DNA from: Vacuolonema iberomarrocanum LEGE 07170
Lineage (GTDB): Bacteria > Cyanobacteriota > Cyanobacteriia > Elainellales > Elainellaceae
Length of the DNA: 64,000 nt
Direction: 5' to 3'
NCBI GenBank assembly: GCA_015207365.1
Contig: JADEXA010000042.1
Coordinates: 1-64,000 of the forward strand
The position numbers and the translations under genes are program-made. Positions 52,831 through 61,296 of this stretch are shown piece by piece. The notes below the pieces were generated by a model. That model had not been told where the DNA came from and did no database searches. It saw only the letters and a program-made list of their open reading frames with translations. Position 1 is the first letter of the stretch; every line of letters starts with the position of its first letter.

Positions 52831-52884
52831 AGTGGCGGAGTGACGCATAGAGATAGAGGTGTGTTTGTTCGTTACGCATAACCC

Positions 52885-53547
52885 TTATTCATTGCTGAGG
52901 ACCGTGCCTGCAGCCTCTAAGGTATTCTCCAGTTTGTCGGCGATACCGCTGATCCAGTTCTCGTCTTGGCGGGTATAGCTGCGGGGCGCGTTGGCTCCGA
53001 GAATGAGGACGCCGCGATTCCCTAGCGGCTGGCAAATGACACCCTGGGTATTGTCGGGAAGGTAGTCGAACTCGATTTTGCCGGGGTAGATCTGTAAGTT
53101 GACAAGATAAATTGGCTTTTGGGTTTGCAGGACGCGCTGGACGATGGTGCCAGGGGTGGTGAGAGGACCTGGGCCAAGAACACCGCGTCGCAGGAGCATT
53201 TTGCTGTCGTACCAGACGATGAGCGATCGCGTCACCGTATTGGTCAGAAGCAGGTGAGAGGCCCATGCCAGTTCGGTTTGGATGGTGTCTGGCAGATCGG
53301 GCGCAAGTTCAAAGCCTTCGGTGCCGTTGAGAACAACGCTGTCGGGCGATCGCGGCTGAATCCGCTGCCAGATCAGCCCGGTGAGAACCAGTAAAGCACT
53401 CAAAATGACGCCCAGCGCATCCGAACGTGCCTGAGCATCGGTCAGGTTTGGGGTCAAAAACCGATTGATCAGCAATAAGCTACCTGCCAGAATGCCGACC
53501 ACAATGGGCATCAGGCGCAGGACGCGGTTTGGATCAGCAGCAGCCAT
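52885..53547 (-). CDS. CCB-type cytochrome b6 haem maturation factor (complex C subunit B)
   Basis: 220 residues with two N-terminal membrane helices (about 12-30 and 45-62), then a soluble domain (about 75-215). LMPIVVGILAGSLLLINR and the downstream ICQPLGNRGVLILGANAPRSY block are those of the 'cofactor assembly of complex C subunit B' family (CCB2/CCB4 relatives), needed to attach haem ci covalently to cytochrome b6 of the b6f complex in the thylakoid membrane. It is an oxygenic-phototroph marker. The ATG at 53547 is the family start. The partner CCB genes are not in the window. Confidence 0.85.
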   Translation of the reverse strand: MAAADPNRVLRLMPIVVGILAGSLLLINRFLTPNLTDAQARSDALGVILSALLVLTGLIWQRIQPRSPDSVVLNGTEGFELAPDLPDTIQTELAWASHLLLTNTVTRSLIVWYDSKMLLRRGVLGPGPLTTPGTIVQRVLQTQKPIYLVNLQIYPGKIEFDYLPDNTQGVICQPLGNRGVLILGANAPRSYTRQDENWISGIADKLENTLEAAGTVLSNE

Positions 53548-54036
53548 AGATTCACCGATGTCAACAACGTTTCAACGATCGTCTCGTGCTGGGTCATGCG
53601 CAAACGTAGGCGGGCCAGCCTTCACCTGCACACCTTCCAGCCAGATGATGAGGAGCGATCGCCATCCTATCCCTTCCAAAGAATGCTTGACAGACTGCTG
53701 GGTTGTGCAGAGCTTGAAGATTGGGATAGGGCTTAGCCAGCTAGCCAATGGTATCCAGCTACTGACTAGTCTATGAAGCTTTAGAGCTGATTTGAAAGGT
53801 GGATTGTCTGTATGCCACCCATGGAAAAATCTAACGCTGACCGGAACGGTATAAATAGCGGGGTTGCTGATTTTAGAGATGAAGTTGTGATTGGGCAAGG
53901 TTCAAATAGCTCCTTAGGATTTGTGTACCATAGCGAAGGGAAATGCTATACAGAGTGGGATTTTCTGTCTGGAGCCTACAGAGCCTGAGATGTCGCTGGT
54001 CGCTCACCCCACTCACCAAGGAGAAGGTTAGGCAAC
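53548..54036. other. Intergenic region between divergent CCB and dacB-like genes
   Basis: 489 bases with no supported gene. A reverse-strand open frame at 53572-53898 looks random. Only a purine-rich stretch AAGGAGAAGG (54018-54027) before the dacB-like GTG is notable, as a likely ribosome-binding site. Confidence 0.45.
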
Positions 54037-55350
54037 GTGTTGGAGTTATTGACCTTAGGATTATTCTCGTTTTTGATGCCAGAGCCAGATTGGGTGCCGA
54101 TGCGGGCGGTGGACTGGTCGTCGTGGGAAAACCAAATGCAGACGCCCTCGTTGCCCCAAGCTGTAGATGCACCAGACCCGGTGGCGATCGCGGCGATGGA
54201 AAAACACCTCCAGTCGCTGGCAGCGCTAGGAATGCCGCCAGGGGAGCAAGGCCTGTGGATTCAGTCGGGGAATGAGGTACTCGCTAGCCACCAAGGAACG
54301 GTCCCGATCTCGGCAGCATCGCTCACGAAGATTCCAACTACCTTGGCGGCCCTCAGTGTTTGGGGTCATGAGCACCACTTCGAGACGTTGGTGGGTATGC
54401 GTGGGACGCTGCAGCCGGATGGATTGCTTCAAGGCGATTTGGTGGTGCAGGGGGGCGGCGATCCGCTGTTGGTGTGGGAGGAGGCGATCGCCCTTGGCAA
54501 TGCCCTGCAAGAGATCGGCATCAGGGAAGTGACGGGGGATTTGCTAATCACAGGCGATTTCTACATGAATTTCGAGGCAGATCCAGCGCAATCGGGTGAA
54601 TGGTTACGCCAGAGTTTCAATGCAGATCGATGGAATGGAGAAGCCCGTGCCCAGTACGCTCGGATGCCTGATGATACGCCACAGCCAAGGATTGCGATCG
54701 ATGGGACGGTGCAGGTTGTGTCCCAACGTCCCAACGATGTCACCCCCATCATCCGCCATCAGTCTCTTTCGCTGACTCAGATCCTGAAAGCGATGAATAT
54801 CTTCAGCAACAACTTCATTGCCGATAACCTGGCTGGACAAATGGGTGGAGGACGCCGGGTTGCTCAAATCGCTGCCGAAGCAGCGGCTGTTCCCCTAGAG
54901 GAGGTGCAGTTGATTAATGGCTCTGGGTTGGGCGAAGAAAATCGCCTATCTCCCCGTGCGGTTACGGCTATGCTGATGGCGCTACAGATACGATTGCAAG
55001 CTGTGGACTTGACCGTGGCAGATTTCTTTCCCGTAGTAGGGCGAGAACGGGGAACGCTGGGCGATCGCCAACTTCTTCCTGGGTCTGCTCTCAAAACCGG
55101 AACGCTAGACCGCGTGAGCTCGCTGGCGGGTGTTGTTCCAACGCGCGATCGCCCGCTCGTTTGGTTTAGCCTAATGGATATCGGCACCGCAGACCTGGGG
55201 ACGCTCCATCGCCAGCAGGATCAGCTCCTACAAGCCCTCGCCACCGCCTGGGGGATAACCCCTGATGTGCCTGCTGGGCTGCAGCCCAGCGACCAACTGC
55301 CAGGCTATCAAGAAGAGTTAGGCAATCCTGCCCGCAATGAAGCGTTGTAA
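54037..55350 (+). CDS. dacB: D-alanyl-D-alanine carboxypeptidase, S13/PBP4 type
   Basis: 437 residues. The three penicillin-binding motifs are SLTK (S95-K98), SNN in NIFSNNFIAD (about 255) and KTG in ALKTGTLDR (about 352), the set of class C low-molecular-weight PBPs such as DacB. It trims peptidoglycan peptides outside the plasma membrane. The N-terminal hydrophobic stretch (LLTLGLFSFLM) is short for a signal peptide, and the start is a GTG at 54037 after AAGGAGAAGG, so the true start or signal may differ. The S13 fold inserts seem shorter than in E. coli (477 residues). Four stacked palindromes follow its stop. Confidence 0.9.
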   Translation: MLELLTLGLFSFLMPEPDWVPMRAVDWSSWENQMQTPSLPQAVDAPDPVAIAAMEKHLQSLAALGMPPGEQGLWIQSGNEVLASHQGTVPISAASLTKIPTTLAALSVWGHEHHFETLVGMRGTLQPDGLLQGDLVVQGGGDPLLVWEEAIALGNALQEIGIREVTGDLLITGDFYMNFEADPAQSGEWLRQSFNADRWNGEARAQYARMPDDTPQPRIAIDGTVQVVSQRPNDVTPIIRHQSLSLTQILKAMNIFSNNFIADNLAGQMGGGRRVAQIAAEAAAVPLEEVQLINGSGLGEENRLSPRAVTAMLMALQIRLQAVDLTVADFFPVVGRERGTLGDRQLLPGSALKTGTLDRVSSLAGVVPTRDRPLVWFSLMDIGTADLGTLHRQQDQLLQALATAWGITPDVPAGLQPSDQLPGYQEELGNPARNEAL

Positions 55351-55351
55351 C

Positions 55352-55451
55352 ATCAAATCCTATTAAACAGCCGTAGAACCCACATATCGTTTGCGCCCGC
55401 TGCATTGCAGCGGGCGCAAACGATATGTGGGTTCTTCAACCGGATTTGACA
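55352..55451. repeat. Palindromic repeat family B, copy 4
   Basis: Starts directly after the dacB stop: ATCAAATCCTATTAAAC to CCGGATTTGACAT. The 28-bp core is a perfect palindrome. Compared with copy 1, ACTATCG/CGATAGT is replaced by CATATCG/CGATATG: both arms change together. First of four stacked elements. Confidence 0.9.
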
Positions 55452-55546
55452 TATAGCGCTATGCGCGTTAGTTAAGTACGGTTGTGTGGGGCGCGCCGCG
55501 CCCCACACAACCGTTGCTGTGCTTAATGCGGTTGCACACCGCCATA
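55452..55546. repeat. Palindromic repeat family A, copy 3
   Basis: TATAGCG to GCCATA, 95 bp, almost identical to copies at 7764 and 47097. It abuts family B copy 4 with no spacer. Second of four stacked elements. Confidence 0.85.
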
Positions 55547-55587
55547 ACATCAAATCGTCAAGAATCCACTAAGTAGCTCGGCATGAT

Positions 55588-55655
55588 GAAAAACCAGACC
55601 CTAAAAACCTGTGCCGCCCGCAGCGCGGGCGGCACAGGTTTTTAGGGTTTTAGGT
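55588..55655. repeat. Long perfect hairpin (family E/D-like)
   Basis: A perfect 24-bp stem (55598-55621 with 55625-55648) around the loop AGC. The left flank GATGAAAAACCAGACCCTAA resembles the end of family D, and CAAGAATCCACTAAG before it repeats the other family D flank. Third of four stacked elements. Confidence 0.82.
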
Positions 55656-55659
55656 TTAA

Positions 55660-55765
55660 TTGCACCTGCTAACTTAATCCACTACAGCTAATGTTTGGAA
55701 TCTCTCGCGGTATGAGGGATTCTAAACATTAGCTGATTCTGGTTTTCGCAGAAGTGGTGTACAAC
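55660..55765. repeat. Palindromic repeat family D, copy 3
   Basis: Stem CAGCTAATGTTTGGAATC (from 55685) pairs with 55717-55735 with few mismatches. Left flank TTAATCCACTACAG, right flank TCTGGTTTTCGCAGAAG, as in copy 1. Fourth of four stacked elements; it ends just before the stop of the next gene. Confidence 0.8.
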
Positions 55766-55771
55766 TTGGTA

Positions 55772-56923
55772 TCAGGCTGAGGGAGCCAAGGGCAATGTGA
55801 TGTGGACATCGGTGCCTTTCTGATAATGACTGGAAATTAGAAATTTTCCGCCATATAGCTCCGTAACTTTTTGAGCGATTTTCAATCCTAAGCCAATGCC
55901 TTGTTGTTCATAGGTTTTCCGTTCGAATTGAATGAAGGCTTCAATCTGGTTGATTTGCTCAGGTGTCATTCCTCTGCCCTGATCGCAAATGAAAAGGTGA
56001 AATTGGTGATCAACCTGGCTTTTCACCGTAATAGGTGTCCCAACTGAAGAAAACTTCAGGGCATTATCCATCAACTCATCAATGATCCATTGCAAATGGG
56101 TGGAATTTAGCGCTACTAGTTTATCTTCGATATCACAGCTCAAATCATCCATACGGCTAGTGGCACTCGCTTTCAAAGCAGCACTTGTCTCAATTAACGT
56201 TTGAGTTGGGCAGCAGGAAGGCACCGAGGACTCATCTTGTTGTATACCTGCGGTAATTTTATTGCTGAGCAGTTCCAACTGGGCATAGTTCAAAAATCGT
56301 TCCGTTAGTCGCTTTAGCCGTAAACTAGATTGTCGCGCCATAGTGAGCAACTCGTGAACTTCCTCCTCTTCCATATCGCTGCGAGCCGTGAGTAAAAGAT
56401 CGAGCGTTCCAGCCAAGCCAGTGAGGGGCGTATTCAGCTCGTGCGGCAAGCTGCTAGAGATAGTTCCTCGTAATTCATCCAGGCTGTTTTGTAAGAGTGA
56501 AAGAGTATGATTTCGCAGGTTAACCAGGGAGCTGATGCTATCGTATTGGCTTTTGATTCGCAGCATGGAATTAACACGAGCACGTAACTCCATAGAGTTG
56601 ACAGGCTTGCTGATAAAGTCGTCAGCTCCCGCATTGAGACAACGCTCCAAGTCCTCTTTGGCGTTGAGTGCAGTGATCATGATGATAGGAGTTGCTTGCC
56701 ATGCGGGGAGGGTTTTGATCCGTTTGCAAACTTCAATGCCATCCATATCGGGCATCATCACATCCAGCAAAATCAAATCGGGCTGAAATGTGTCTAGAAA
56801 GGCGATCGCTTCTTTGCCACTGTAGGCATATTGCAATTCGTACGGTTGCTTGCTAAGGAGGGATTCAATGACGTCAAAATTGTTTGGTTCGTCATCAATA
56901 ACGAGAATAGATGGATGATCCAT
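55772..56923 (-). CDS. Response regulator fused to histidine kinase
   Basis: 383 residues: an N-terminal receiver domain (5-120) with acidic pair DDE, phospho-acceptor Asp in LILLDVMMPDMDG (about D53) and the Lys in SKPV, then a kinase domain. The phospho-acceptor His lies in SLPHELNTPL (about 159), and the ATPase domain has ELMDNALKFSS, CDQGRGMTPEQ and GIGLGLKIAQK. The N box is intact. It starts two bases after the stop of the hybrid kinase upstream, so both are one operon. A receiver in front of a kinase is common in cyanobacterial phosphorelays. The output is unknown. Confidence 0.9.
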   Translation of the reverse strand: MDHPSILVIDDEPNNFDVIESLLSKQPYELQYAYSGKEAIAFLDTFQPDLILLDVMMPDMDGIEVCKRIKTLPAWQATPIIMITALNAKEDLERCLNAGADDFISKPVNSMELRARVNSMLRIKSQYDSISSLVNLRNHTLSLLQNSLDELRGTISSSLPHELNTPLTGLAGTLDLLLTARSDMEEEEVHELLTMARQSSLRLKRLTERFLNYAQLELLSNKITAGIQQDESSVPSCCPTQTLIETSAALKASATSRMDDLSCDIEDKLVALNSTHLQWIIDELMDNALKFSSVGTPITVKSQVDHQFHLFICDQGRGMTPEQINQIEAFIQFERKTYEQQGIGLGLKIAQKVTELYGGKFLISSHYQKGTDVHITLPLAPSA

Positions 56924-56925
56924 AG

Positions 56926-59900
56926 CTATTGTTTAGAAGAGTGTGTGGTAAGTAGATTTTGAATGGTATGAGCAAGTTGAGATAATTTGACGGGCTTACT
57001 GAGATAATCATTTGCGCCTGCATCGAGGCATCGTTCGCGATCGCCAACCATGGCCAAAGCTGTTAAGGCAATGATTGGTAAATCGGTCAAATGAGAATCT
57101 TGGCGAATAAGTTCAATAGCTTGTAGCCCATCCATACCTGGCATTTGAATATCCATCAAAATCAGATCAAGATCATTCTGTTTTGCTAAAGAAATGGCAT
57201 TTTTTCCATCATTTGCTACTAGGATACGATATCCTTTTGCTTTTAGATAATTCGAAATTGTACTGATATTTGCCTCATTATCTTCCGCTAGCAAGATGAG
57301 AGGAGAAGCTTGCGAAGATATCTCATCATGAGTGCTAATTGGAAGTGGCGAATGGGAGGGTATTTCAACTGTCTTTTGAGGCTCAGGGTGAGGTTGAGTG
57401 TCTGCCTGTATCTTCGTGTCATAAGGCAATTCGATGCTGAAGCAACTTCCGACATCAGGCATGCTCCGAACGGCTACACGACCTCCATGTAAATCCATTA
57501 CCCGTTTAACTAAAGAGAGTCCCAAGCCTGTTCCGTTATATTGCCGATTGAGAGCACTATCTATTTGTAAAAATGGCTGGAATAGAGTCCCAAGATGTTC
57601 GGGTGCGATGCCAATTCCGTTGTCGATAACAGCCATCCAAATTCCATTGATAGCGTTTGACGGGATCGATTTAGTCCCATCTGGGAGTGACTCATGGGTA
57701 GGAGAAAATTCTGCTCCAAATTGTGAATAGTCTGGCTTGTTTTGAATGTCACAAATTTCGAGAATGATCTGCCCACCTTCCGGAGTGAACTTGACTGCAT
57801 TACTCAGGAGATTAATTAAGCCTTGTCGAATGCGTCGATCATCAACGATGACTGGAGGCAAGTCTTTTGTAATGTTTAGCTTGAGTTGGATCTGTTTTCT
57901 AAATGCTTGCTGCTTAATGAAGGCAACGCTAGCGTGACCGATTTGAGGAATTGAAGCGGATTGACATTGGATTTGAATTTGTCCGGACTCTATTTTTGCA
58001 AGATCTAAGATGTCATTGATCAGTTCTAGTAGGTGTGTGCCGCTGCTAGTAATTGTTTGAATGACTTGAGTCTGGTGCTCATTGATAGAGCCAAAGACTT
58101 CTTCCTGTAAGGCTTCTGACATCCCCAAAATGGCGTTGAGTGGGGTGCGGAGTTCGTGGCTCATGTTAGCTAGGAACTCATCTTTCAAACGGGTTGCGCG
58201 GGCAAGCTGCTCGTTGGTTTCTTGGAGCTGAGCTTCGGCTAGTTTGCGATCGCTAATATCCATCAGAATCCCAGTCAGACGGATGGGGGTGCCTGTCTCA
58301 TCTAGCACGGGTTCGCCTTTGGCAAAAACATAGCCCATAGACCCATCGTTGCGAATAATTTCCAGGTCGATAGCGTAGGGCTCGCCATCCTGGAACGCAC
58401 GTTTGAGGCACTGGTTGAAGCGCTCAAAATCCTTGGGAGAAAAATTGCGGCGGTGTTGCTCAAAGGTAGGAACAGAGTCGCTCGGATCATAGCCAAAGAT
58501 GTTGAAGATCTCAGGGGACCAACTCACATCCCCTGTACGCACGTCGAAGGCCCAACCGCCAAGACGGGCGACCTGTTGGGCTTCTTGAAGGCGGGTCTCG
58601 CTGCGGCGGAGATCGGCGGTGCGCTGGGCAACGATATTTTCGAGTTCCTGGTTGAGTTGGCGCAGAGCATCTTCGGCTAGTTTGCGATCGCTAATGTCCC
58701 GAATCATAATCAGCGCTTCGTTGACGCCATTGCGAACGATGCGAACCTCTTCGTGCTGTAGACGATCCTCAATCTGTATCTGCTGTTCGTACACCTGGAG
58801 CTCGCCCGTTTCTAGAGCGCGTTGAATAGCTTGAAGCTTTGGTTGAGCAATAGCTGGTGGCAAAAGGTCTGTCACACGAGATCCAACAGGGTCGACTGCA
58901 CTGTGAAGGGCATTCAAGCCAAGGTTCCCGCGTACGTAATCTAGGTAATATCCTTCTGCATTGACCCGTACCATTAGGTCGGGAATGGCGGAAAGAATGC
59001 CACGGTTTTTAGCTTCGCTCTGGCGTAGGCTTTCTTCTACCCGCTTGCGGTCGGTAATATCCTGGATGATCACTAGTACAGTGCTCTCGCCCGAAGGCAC
59101 AATCCGCACTTCTTCCCAGCGCATCATGTCGCGGATTTCGATTTCCTGCTCATAGATTTGCAGCGTGTTGGTTAGGATGGCCTGCCTGGCATAGCGCATT
59201 CGGCGATTAGCCAGGACGGGTGACATAGTGTTGTAGACAGTGGGGGGTGTGCCCGCAGGTGGGTGGATGATATGCGCATAGTTGCTGCTATAGAGCTGAA
59301 AGAAACCATCTTCTACCGACATTTGAATCAGCAAGTCGGGAATCGCTTCGACGATGGCACGATTAGTTGCTTCGCTCTGGCGCAGGGCATCTTCAACAAC
59401 CTGGCGCTCATGGAGAGCCGTCTGCAAGGCTTGTGTCCGCTCTTCAACCTTTTGCTCTAACGAGGTATTGAGATGTTGTAGATTCTCATAGAGTTCTGCC
59501 TGTTGGATGGCGATCGCCAAATGTACCGAAACTTGTTGTAGAAGCTGAGTATCAGAAGCGTCCCACTCGCGGGGAGCCGAACATTGGTGAACCACTAATA
59601 AACCCCATAGACATTGCACATCGGCTGAGGGATTGGGTGCCGCAGTCGCAAGGTCGGAGTCGGGCAGCAGAATCGGAACCGCCAATTTGGCTCGCACTTG
59701 GCGCTCTTCGAGTTGCTTAATGTAGGGTTGAGCTAGAGGTTCTGTATAAATGTCAGCTATCGCCAGGGGTTGCCCCTGGCGATAGCTATCATGCCACTGT
59801 TCTAGGAGCAGATACTCTGGGGTTTTCAGAGATAAACAGGATCCGTAAGAAGGGTCGTGCGATTCTGCAACAATGCTGCCCGGACTTTTGGTCTCAAATT

Positions 59901-60483
59901 TGTAGATGATGAGGCGATCGGCATTCAGCAATGTACGAACATCATGAACCGTCGCTTCGTAGATATTGTCTAACTTGAGAAATTGTCGAATATGTAAGGC
60001 AATTTCTGTAATGAGAGCCTCTCGTTTTTGCGATTCCTCTAGTTTTTGATAAATGGCTACCTGTTTTGTGGCATTTCTGACACTGCGCTGGATGGCAGAT
60101 GCCGTGAGGTTCGATTTTGGTAGCGTATCCATCACGCGGAGTCGCTGGGCTTTTGCCGTAAGGCTTTGGTTTCCTGACTGTAGGAGGGCGATCGCAGGTA
60201 AGCGAGCCGAATGATTTTCTTGTTCTATCGCTTCTAGCAACTGGACGCCACCATGCTGAGGGAGATTGAGGCTGACCAGTGTTAGAGTCGGGTGTTGCGT
60301 TTGCCATAGCAACCAGCCCTGATCAAAGCTGTCTGCTTCCAAAATCTGGTACTTTGCACTCTCGTCGGTTTCCAGGTGCTGCCGATAGGTCTGTCGAGCT
60401 GCTACATCATCCTCCACGATGAGCAGAAGGATGGGGCTTTGGCTCTCAGGGCTAACGGGAGGATTGGAGTCAAGCAAAGACAT
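56926..60483 (-). CDS. Large hybrid histidine kinase (REC-GAF-PAS3-HK-REC)
   Basis: 1185 residues, no membrane helix. Order: receiver-like domain (about 16-135), GAF (about 170-345), coiled coil, PAS (about 365), PAS (about 485), PAS with LGGWAFDVRTGDVSWSPEIF (about 630-750), HisKA with ANMSHELRTPLNAILGMSE (about 770), ATPase (NLLSNAVKFTP, GIGIAPEHLG, GTGLGLSLVKR) and a C-terminal receiver (about 1060-1175, acceptor in LILMDIQMPGMDG). The first receiver reads TLVSLNLPQ where others have L(L)DLNLP: the acceptor Asp is Ser. The GAF domain is phytochrome-like, but where bilin-binding types have PCH it reads QPY, so it should not carry a bilin. Operon with the downstream response regulator-kinase. 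Confidence 0.92.
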   Translation of the reverse strand: MSLLDSNPPVSPESQSPILLLIVEDDVAARQTYRQHLETDESAKYQILEADSFDQGWLLWQTQHPTLTLVSLNLPQHGGVQLLEAIEQENHSARLPAIALLQSGNQSLTAKAQRLRVMDTLPKSNLTASAIQRSVRNATKQVAIYQKLEESQKREALITEIALHIRQFLKLDNIYEATVHDVRTLLNADRLIIYKFETKSPGSIVAESHDPSYGSCLSLKTPEYLLLEQWHDSYRQGQPLAIADIYTEPLAQPYIKQLEERQVRAKLAVPILLPDSDLATAAPNPSADVQCLWGLLVVHQCSAPREWDASDTQLLQQVSVHLAIAIQQAELYENLQHLNTSLEQKVEERTQALQTALHERQVVEDALRQSEATNRAIVEAIPDLLIQMSVEDGFFQLYSSNYAHIIHPPAGTPPTVYNTMSPVLANRRMRYARQAILTNTLQIYEQEIEIRDMMRWEEVRIVPSGESTVLVIIQDITDRKRVEESLRQSEAKNRGILSAIPDLMVRVNAEGYYLDYVRGNLGLNALHSAVDPVGSRVTDLLPPAIAQPKLQAIQRALETGELQVYEQQIQIEDRLQHEEVRIVRNGVNEALIMIRDISDRKLAEDALRQLNQELENIVAQRTADLRRSETRLQEAQQVARLGGWAFDVRTGDVSWSPEIFNIFGYDPSDSVPTFEQHRRNFSPKDFERFNQCLKRAFQDGEPYAIDLEIIRNDGSMGYVFAKGEPVLDETGTPIRLTGILMDISDRKLAEAQLQETNEQLARATRLKDEFLANMSHELRTPLNAILGMSEALQEEVFGSINEHQTQVIQTITSSGTHLLELINDILDLAKIESGQIQIQCQSASIPQIGHASVAFIKQQAFRKQIQLKLNITKDLPPVIVDDRRIRQGLINLLSNAVKFTPEGGQIILEICDIQNKPDYSQFGAEFSPTHESLPDGTKSIPSNAINGIWMAVIDNGIGIAPEHLGTLFQPFLQIDSALNRQYNGTGLGLSLVKRVMDLHGGRVAVRSMPDVGSCFSIELPYDTKIQADTQPHPEPQKTVEIPSHSPLPISTHDEISSQASPLILLAEDNEANISTISNYLKAKGYRILVANDGKNAISLAKQNDLDLILMDIQMPGMDGLQAIELIRQDSHLTDLPIIALTALAMVGDRERCLDAGANDYLSKPVKLSQLAHTIQNLLTTHSSKQ

Positions 60484-61296
60484 GGTGAGATTGGGGATAC
60501 TAAAAACCCTGGGTGCGAAAGTGAATCGACAAGGTTAAATGTGATTTAGGGAGGAATGTTCCATTTCAAGTCACAAGGCTTCAATCTTTGGACAATTTTT
60601 TGTTGGAGCTGGTTGAGAAGAATGCATTTGTATCTGATGCAAAGGGCAACGAGCTGGGGCAGCTGGATAGGTTGAGGAAACACTCGTTCACTCCAGCCAT
60701 AAGACAACTTTTCTACTCGCCCGACACCCCCAGCGCCAAGCCCCAGAGAACTTCAGATGTCCGTTATCTAATCTGTGCCTGGTTGTACTGCACAAAGAGT
60801 TAAATTTTTAGAAAAAGAATGTATGCACCAGGGCGATCGCTTTCTGAACAGCCTGATTCCAGGGGAAAAGTAAACCAAGGATGATAGCTGTCCAGACATT
60901 GGAAAAGGTGTGAAAAGTCGGAATAGACGAAAGCCGATAGAGCGTTAACTACACCTTTGCCAATGTGTTGTCCTCATCATTCCCGTAGTATCAGGAATTC
61001 GAACAGCTAAAAGTAATAAGAATTGGATGCGGTATACAGTATTTTTATTCGCTTAGCATGACCATTCCAGATCAAGGTAACTGTTTCTGCAAGAGTGTTG
61101 GCTTGATCCTTTCAACAATCGAGTTTTTGGTGGGCGGCTAACCACAAATTTTTTCCAGAAAACTGTTTCTGTACCTATGATCTAATCGGATTTGATATCA
61201 GCAGGACTTACGCATTTTATTGATGGTGTGGCCGCGTCGCGGCCACACCATCAACGAATTCACTCAGGATTACGCAAGGATTGCGTTAGTACTACC
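60484..61296. other. Intergenic region between kinase start and phosphodiesterase end
   Basis: 813 bases without a supported gene. It ends with a family C repeat, preceded at about 61180-61200 by CTAATCGGATTTGATATCA, which is the right end of a family B element without its body. A 71-codon open frame at 60588 starts with TTG and looks random. Confidence 0.5.
61206..61292. repeat. Palindromic repeat family C, copy 3
   Basis: CTTACGCATTTTATTGATGG on the left, a perfect stem TTGATGGTGTGGCCGC/GCGGCCACACCATCAA with loop GTC, then ACTCAGGATTACGCAAGGAT and TTGCGTTAGT. The ends match copies at 7651 and 52747. It sits next to a family B end. Confidence 0.82.

Noticed and set aside
60588..60803. 71-codon frame starting with TTG
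   Set aside because: Non-ATG start, no family, no neighbours to suggest an operon.
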